Shown: positions 60,105-64,000 of the stretch, in pieces
Layout of the letters: the number at the start of each line of letters is the position of its first letter
How positions within the stretch are numbered: the first letter of the stretch is position 1
Source: Escarpia spicata
Lineage: Eukaryota; Annelida; Polychaeta; Sabellida; Siboglinidae
Assembly: GCA_963995525.1 (NCBI GenBank)
Contig: OZ023207.1
Coordinates: 4,294,491 to 4,358,490, forward strand
DNA length: 64,000 nt
Direction: 5' to 3'
The notes under the pieces: generated by a model
Told to the model about the DNA's origin: nothing
Seen by the model: only the letters and a program-made list of their open reading frames with translations
Databases searched by the model: none
Made by a program: the position numbers and the translations under genes

Positions 60105-62460
60105 TTGATTTTGGTTACATGAATAACAATTTAGAATTGAACATGTATCTTTGTATTTTTTCAGGAGATAGTTTTTAGTGTAAATTGCAAAGCCTCGCAG
60201 GCTATGGGTATAATCTTTTATTTCACTATTTAAAGAGTGTCATTTATAATCTATGGCAAAGTATATTCAAATTCATGTTTAGGTCTGGCAGTATGTATAT
60301 TTTTGGATTTCCGAGTCATGGTGGTGTATATTAGCATTTAATGTAATCTGCCAGTTTAATAAGTAAACAGGTAGATTTTTTTGAGCGTATTTAAAGTAAA
60401 ATTTTAATTCTTGTAATTTTAATTGGTCTTCTATTTTAAAGAAATTAAGTTGTTTAAAAAATGGCTCTCTCTCGCTCTCTCTAAGAATTGTATCCATTTG
60501 ACATTATTATAAGAAGAGTTTTTTTTCTGAATTTTCATCAATCTGTTTCTTTGTATCCCGATGCCATAATACAATAGTTTATATAGGATAATATTACCGA
60601 TTCATAAAAAATATTTATAAAGGTAATATATGTTTTAGCCTATTTAATATGCCAATAATGTTTGCACACTTACTAGAAATAATGTTTTTTGTATGTCTTT
60701 TCCAATTTAAATTTGAATCCAAGTTTAACCCTAGGAAATAATTTTTTTCAATATACGTATTATCTATTTTAAGTGTAAGACATTGTGTACCTTTATTGGG
60801 GACATGAAAAATCATATATTTAGATTTAGTTTTATTTAGTTATAGTTTATTTATACATAGCCACTCAACAACTTTGGAGAGTTCACTGTTTATTTAAGAT
60901 TCAATTGTGTTATATTGTTTACTATTACTTAAATATGTTATAGTAGTAAATAACGTGGTGTCATATGCATACATTATAAACTTAAATATGCCACTAGCTT
61001 GTGAGAAGTCATTTATATATATGATAAATAACAATGGCCCAATGATTGAACCTTGTGGGACACCAACTGTTAGTGGAAGAATTTCAGGCTATATTTCTTC
61101 AATTTCAACATACTGTTTCCGATTGTTTAAATAATGTCTGAACAGAAGTAGAGCGGCATCGTCAATGCCATAATATCGCAACTTATTTAATAAAATGGTG
61201 TGGTCAACAGTGTCAAAAGCTTTAGAAAGATCGATAAATATTTTAATCCGAACGTAATTTTTATCCATTTGCATTATGAATCTATCTACTAATTCTAATG
61301 CAGTACATTCGGTTGAATGTTTAAATCTAAAACCGTACTGATTGTCAAAAAACAGCTTGTATCATTAAAATATGCTGATAACTGAGTACAAATTATTTTC
61401 TCTATTACTATAGCAATCGTTGGAAGTAGAGAAATGGGCCTATAATTTTGGAATAATGTTGGATCATCTTTCTTAAACATAGGAATTACTTTGGCAATTT
61501 TGAGTTTATTAGGAACAATTCCTGTGTTAAACACTTGATTTATTAATATAGTTAATAATTTAATTATTGTGGGCTCAATTATTTTTTATTAATTTTGAAG
61601 AAATACCATCAAATCCACAACTGTTTTTGAAGGAAGACTTTGTATCGGTTTCTTTACTATTTTGTCATCAATGTTATGAAATATAAATAATTTAACTTGT
61701 TATTGTCATGACATTTAAAATCATTTGCACTAGTGTGAGCTATGTTTGTGATAAAAGTATTACATTTATTAGCAATACTTTTTGATCTGTTAATTTTACA
61801 TCATTTTCTATAAAACAAATGTTGGGACTTTTTGTTGTGTTTTAGTTTTTTAGATAGAAAGTCATTTATAGTTTTCCAAGTATTTCTTATATCGTTTTTG
61901 TACCGATTATAACATGATTCAAAATAAATTTGTTTTGCAGCGAGAATGCTTTTCCTTAATATTCCATTATACATGTTGAGGGTAATGCTAATTGTTTCAT
62001 AGTTTGGTGAATTTGTGTTAGTTTATTTTAATTGCTTATCATAACATTACTGAACATTCTTCAGGATAGTTCGTTTTCAAATTAGAAACTTTAATTTTTC
62101 ATATCCAAGAATCATGTTAAATTACCTGGTAGAGGCTTTCGTTGACGTGTCACGCTGACTTCATCAGTACCTATGACGCTGAATGACGTCATCGTACACG
62201 TGAGGCAGTTCGTAATTGCCCTCGTCTCTGTTGATGGGTCTTTTGGTTTAGAAAGCCTCTACCAGGTAATTTAACATGATTCTTGGATATGAAAAATGAA
62301 AGTTTCTAATTTGCTTATCATAAAAGTTTTTAGACCGTAGAATCTCTTTATATATTATATCATAATTTAAATTTGGATCAGTATTTGGGATTTTATCAAG
62401 TTTATTGTAAATTTCATCTGATTTAATTTCATGTCTAACGTTACGATTACCACGAGTATA
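60105..62460 (-). pseudogene. Decayed LINE, linker, RT and C-terminus
   Basis: Minus-strand fragments appear in correct order from high to low coordinates. Linker: EIKSDEIYNKLDKIPNTDPN near 62,430-62,370 and AAKQIYFESCYNRYKNDIRN near 61,940-61,890. RT fingers: KIAKVIPMFKKDDPTLFQNY and RPISLLP near 61,500-61,420. Palm: FIDLSKAFDTVDHTILLNKL near 61,250-61,190 and [20 protein letters not shown] near 61,060-61,000. The catalytic box reads YAYD instead of YADD (about 60,955-60,968). Then FLGLNLDSNLNWKRHTKNI near 60,730-60,680 and a C-terminal end (KLQELKFYFKY near 60,400; NCYSC near 60,110). Frameshifts, stops and the lost aspartate make it inactive. A Penelope remnant is inserted at 62,045-62,310. 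Confidence 0.82.
62032..62323 (-). mobile_element. Penelope remnant with inverted arms and TSD
   Basis: A 266-bp insertion (62,045-62,310) is bounded by a 13-bp target-site duplication, ttgcttatcataa, at 62,032-62,044 and 62,311-62,323. The left 200 bases match the Penelope 3' end at 1,000-1,185 in reverse complement. The last 60 bases repeat part of that end ('gaaagcctctaccagg' through 'gaaagtttctaattt') in the opposite orientation. A short 3' copy capped by an inverted partial copy of itself is a known Penelope insertion form. It interrupts the linker of the LINE at 60,105-62,460. Confidence 0.9.
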
Positions 62461-62461
62461 T

Positions 62462-62721
62462 GTTGGAGTATGTGTTTACCGCACACCGAATTGCACTAAC
62501 GCTTACAACAAACGCATGTACGACATGATATATTATGTTAGGCACAGCAATCAAATTGTTATAATTAGTGATTTTAACTGACTCCTCGTCAATTGGAGTA
62601 ACAACAGTTTTTCCAGGTCTCAACCATGTAATTCTTTCATTGACTGCGTAAATGAAAATGCTCTAACCCAGCACATAAATGGCCCAACCTGTAGCAACAA
62701 TACCATACATGTCAACCTGTG
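62462..62721 (+). pseudogene. LINE endonuclease C-terminal fragment, inverted
   Basis: The plus frame reads GVCVYRTPN, then YDMIYYVRHSNQIVIISDFN, a stop, LLVNWSNNSF, then FIDCVNENALTQHINGPTC. This matches the end of the AP-type endonuclease of non-LTR elements ('YRPPN', '.IIIGDFN.P.I.W', 'F.DFV..N.LTQHV..PT'). Two stop codons are present. It is head-to-head with the minus-strand RT part just to its left. Confidence 0.78.
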
Positions 62722-62917
62722 AGGATCCCAATGACAATCGCTCTCGCACACTCCAAACGGAACACTCTAGTAACCTATTCTGTCACATCGCGTGACAAAA
62801 AAGAGGCATCTAGTGAACTGATGTATATTTATATAAAGAAAATGTGTGTCAACAGTGATTGGGCAATTCAGGTGTGTTCCTGTGAAGCAGGTAGTAATTC
62901 ATTGTAGCTTTCTTGGA

Positions 62918-63190
62918 CATATTCAGAACGGTGCCGGGTGGCTCGTAGGAGTGAGTGTCTGCCGTACAGTTCATTTTCTCTGCCATATTCAGCACGGTGC
63001 CGGGTGGCTCATAGGAGTGAGGGTCTGCCGTACAGTTCATTTTCTCTGCCATATTCAGCACGGTGCCGGGTGGCTCATAGGAGTGAGTGTCTGCCGTACA
63101 GTTCATTTTCTCTGACATATTCAGCACGGTGCCGGGTGGCTCACAGGAGTGAGTGTCTGCCGTACAGTTCATTTTCTCTGACATAGGGGC
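62918..63190 (-). repeat. 66-bp tandem repeat, 4 copies
   Basis: 'catattcagcacggtgccgg' recurs from 62,918 and 62,984 every 66 bases. On the minus strand one frame is open through all copies (22-residue unit SEKMNCTADTHSYEPPGTVLNM, shown here with common variants), from 63,211 to 62,849. It lies just downstream of the stop codon at 63,303 but in another frame, so it may be 3' untranslated sequence or a separate short coding repeat. Confidence 0.85.
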
Positions 63191-63302
63191 AGCGGTAATG
63201 TCCTGGGCCAACTCAGAGCGGTGCTCCGTGTCAATCTTGTTGAACGTGGAGAATCTGAGTCGGCGTTGCTGTAGGCATGAGTATATGAGCCTTCATGACG
63301 GC

Positions 63303-63478
63303 CTAGTGGGTGGCGAAGGAATGATCTTCTCCTGCAGGCTTCGGCGGCCCGGAACGCATCGAAGTCGGTGGCAGCTCTGCGTCTACAGCCATGACGAACT
63401 CCATGAATTCCGCCCGCATGGTATCGAAGTAGTCTTCCAGGAGCAGGTGTTCTGACAAACGCTTGGCCAGATCGAGCA
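63303..63478 (-). CDS. Terminal coding exon, unknown protein
   Basis: A minus-strand acceptor gctttgttgtatttcag (AG at 63,479-63,480) opens a 176-nt exon in phase 1 ending at TAG (63,303-63,305). It encodes LDLAKRLSEHLLLEDYFDTM, then RAEFMEFVMAVDAELPPTSM and a Pro-rich tail ending HSFATH. The first part looks helical. The preceding donor at 63,819-63,820 is also phase 1, giving a plausible 340-nt intron and a Val at the join (g|tg). 'F-D-T-M-R-A-E-F' weakly recalls the 'D.L..EF..Y' stretch of hAT/DUF4371-type proteins, but I do not assign it. Confidence 0.55.
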
Positions 63479-63820
63479 CTGAAATACAACAAAGCAAAGT
63501 ACTCAACTCAAATAAAACATAACTTTTCATGCAATCTCCTGAACACCAGATCCAACACTGAAACACACCAAAACCTTATAAGAAAGAGCACACACACCTC
63601 ATTACGTAATGGGCTTAGTTTAGTATTGTTAGCTTGTTAACTTGCCTATTTGATATCAATAAATTTAATATAGGTTGTCAGAATTGACGAATCCGGTACA
63701 TTGACAAATAACATTTGTCTCATAACGTCAGGTATGAGACAAAAATCATAGTCGCATCCGTCACTAGTTTTAAAACGTAGATAAAACAAAAAAAATTGCA
63801 AAATGGAATGAAAATCGTAC
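63479..63820 (-). other. Putative intron
   Basis: 342 nt from gtacga (63,820) to tttcag (63,479), AT-rich, phase 1 on both sides. Several plus- or minus-strand open frames here are fragments without support. Confidence 0.5.
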
Positions 63821-64000
63821 CTGAACCAATACCGAAATCGCTTTGGCAAAGCCGACACAGGGCGTAAGCGCTGCCCTTGTGACTCTTCGCTATCTTGCCT
63901 GGCCATTCTTTAACCCAATTGTCCTGGAACTGTGTTATGTATCCCTTTTCTTTGGTGGTGATGCATTTCGCTCGGGTGACAAGTTGTTACGCTTCTTCAT
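63821..64000 (-). CDS. hAT/BED-like N-terminal exon, partial, frameshifted
   Basis: On the minus strand the frame KGYITQFQDNWVKEWPGKIA, then SHKGSAYALCRLCQSDFGIG ends at a clean donor (ttcag|gtacga). 'Y..F...W.KEW' followed by 'S.KG..YA.C.LC..DF.IG.G' is the N-terminal pattern of hAT/BED/DUF4371-type transposases and genes derived from them, with the CxxC pair of a zinc finger. Upstream this frame meets a stop at 63,987-63,989. A different frame begins ATG at 63,998-64,000 with a lysine-rich, nuclear-signal-like start (MKKRNNLSPERNASPPKKR). A one-base change in the A-rich run near 63,947-63,950 would connect them. Either the copy is broken or the base is a sequencing error. The gene may start at 64,000 or extend beyond the window. 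Confidence 0.5.

Overview
The window is eukaryotic nuclear DNA. Spliceable exons with matching phases, a Penelope-like element, several decayed non-LTR retrotransposons, tRNA-headed SINEs and very large tandem arrays are all visible, and nothing looks bacterial (no operons, no ribosome-binding-site-led genes). The mix of an F-type-lectin-like (FTP/galactose-binding) domain gene, Penelope and RTE elements and this SINE style suggests a marine invertebrate, most likely a mollusc. That assignment is an inference from family knowledge, not a proof.

Layout. 1-1,190: 3' end of a Penelope-like element (RT YVDD motif, then a GIY-YIG endonuclease, one frameshift). 1,570-2,355: an inverted repeat around a TA microsatellite and two minus-strand SINEs. 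2,792-3,298: an 84-bp tandem array. 4,366-5,770: a minus-strand LINE fragment. 7,260-8,548: a decayed RTE-type LINE ending in a (TGA)n tail. 9,378-9,610: a long TG/CG alternating tract. 10,548-12,466: minor repeats, including a 35-bp array unrelated to the main satellite. 12,770-12,994: a minus-strand SINE that abuts the main satellite.

12,996-45,641, half of the window, is one satellite array of about 930 copies of a 35-bp unit. It is organised into higher-order blocks whose commonest length is 3,255 bp (93 units), with larger nested duplications at offsets of 5,005, 7,175, 9,241 and 12,180 bp. Many long open frames cross it on both strands, but they are a by-product of a unit with no stop codon in any of six frames. 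They are not annotated as genes.

46,001-46,976 is a 39-bp array. 49,312-53,356 holds the best-supported host gene: two minus-strand, phase-1 exons that together encode one complete FTP/F-type-lectin-like domain. Their intron carries a 42-bp minisatellite of about 53 copies. 54,511-57,220 is a 75-bp array of 36 copies. 57,681-62,721 is a graveyard of LINEs. One of them carries a nested Penelope remnant with inverted arms and a 13-bp target-site duplication, and ends in an inverted endonuclease piece. 62,918-64,000 holds a 66-bp repeat and two phase-compatible minus-strand exons of a gene that runs off the right edge; its first visible exon has a CxxC motif and resembles the N-terminus of hAT/BED-type transposase-derived proteins.

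The genes form no pathway. The story of the window is repeat expansion at several scales around one recognisable lectin-like host gene.
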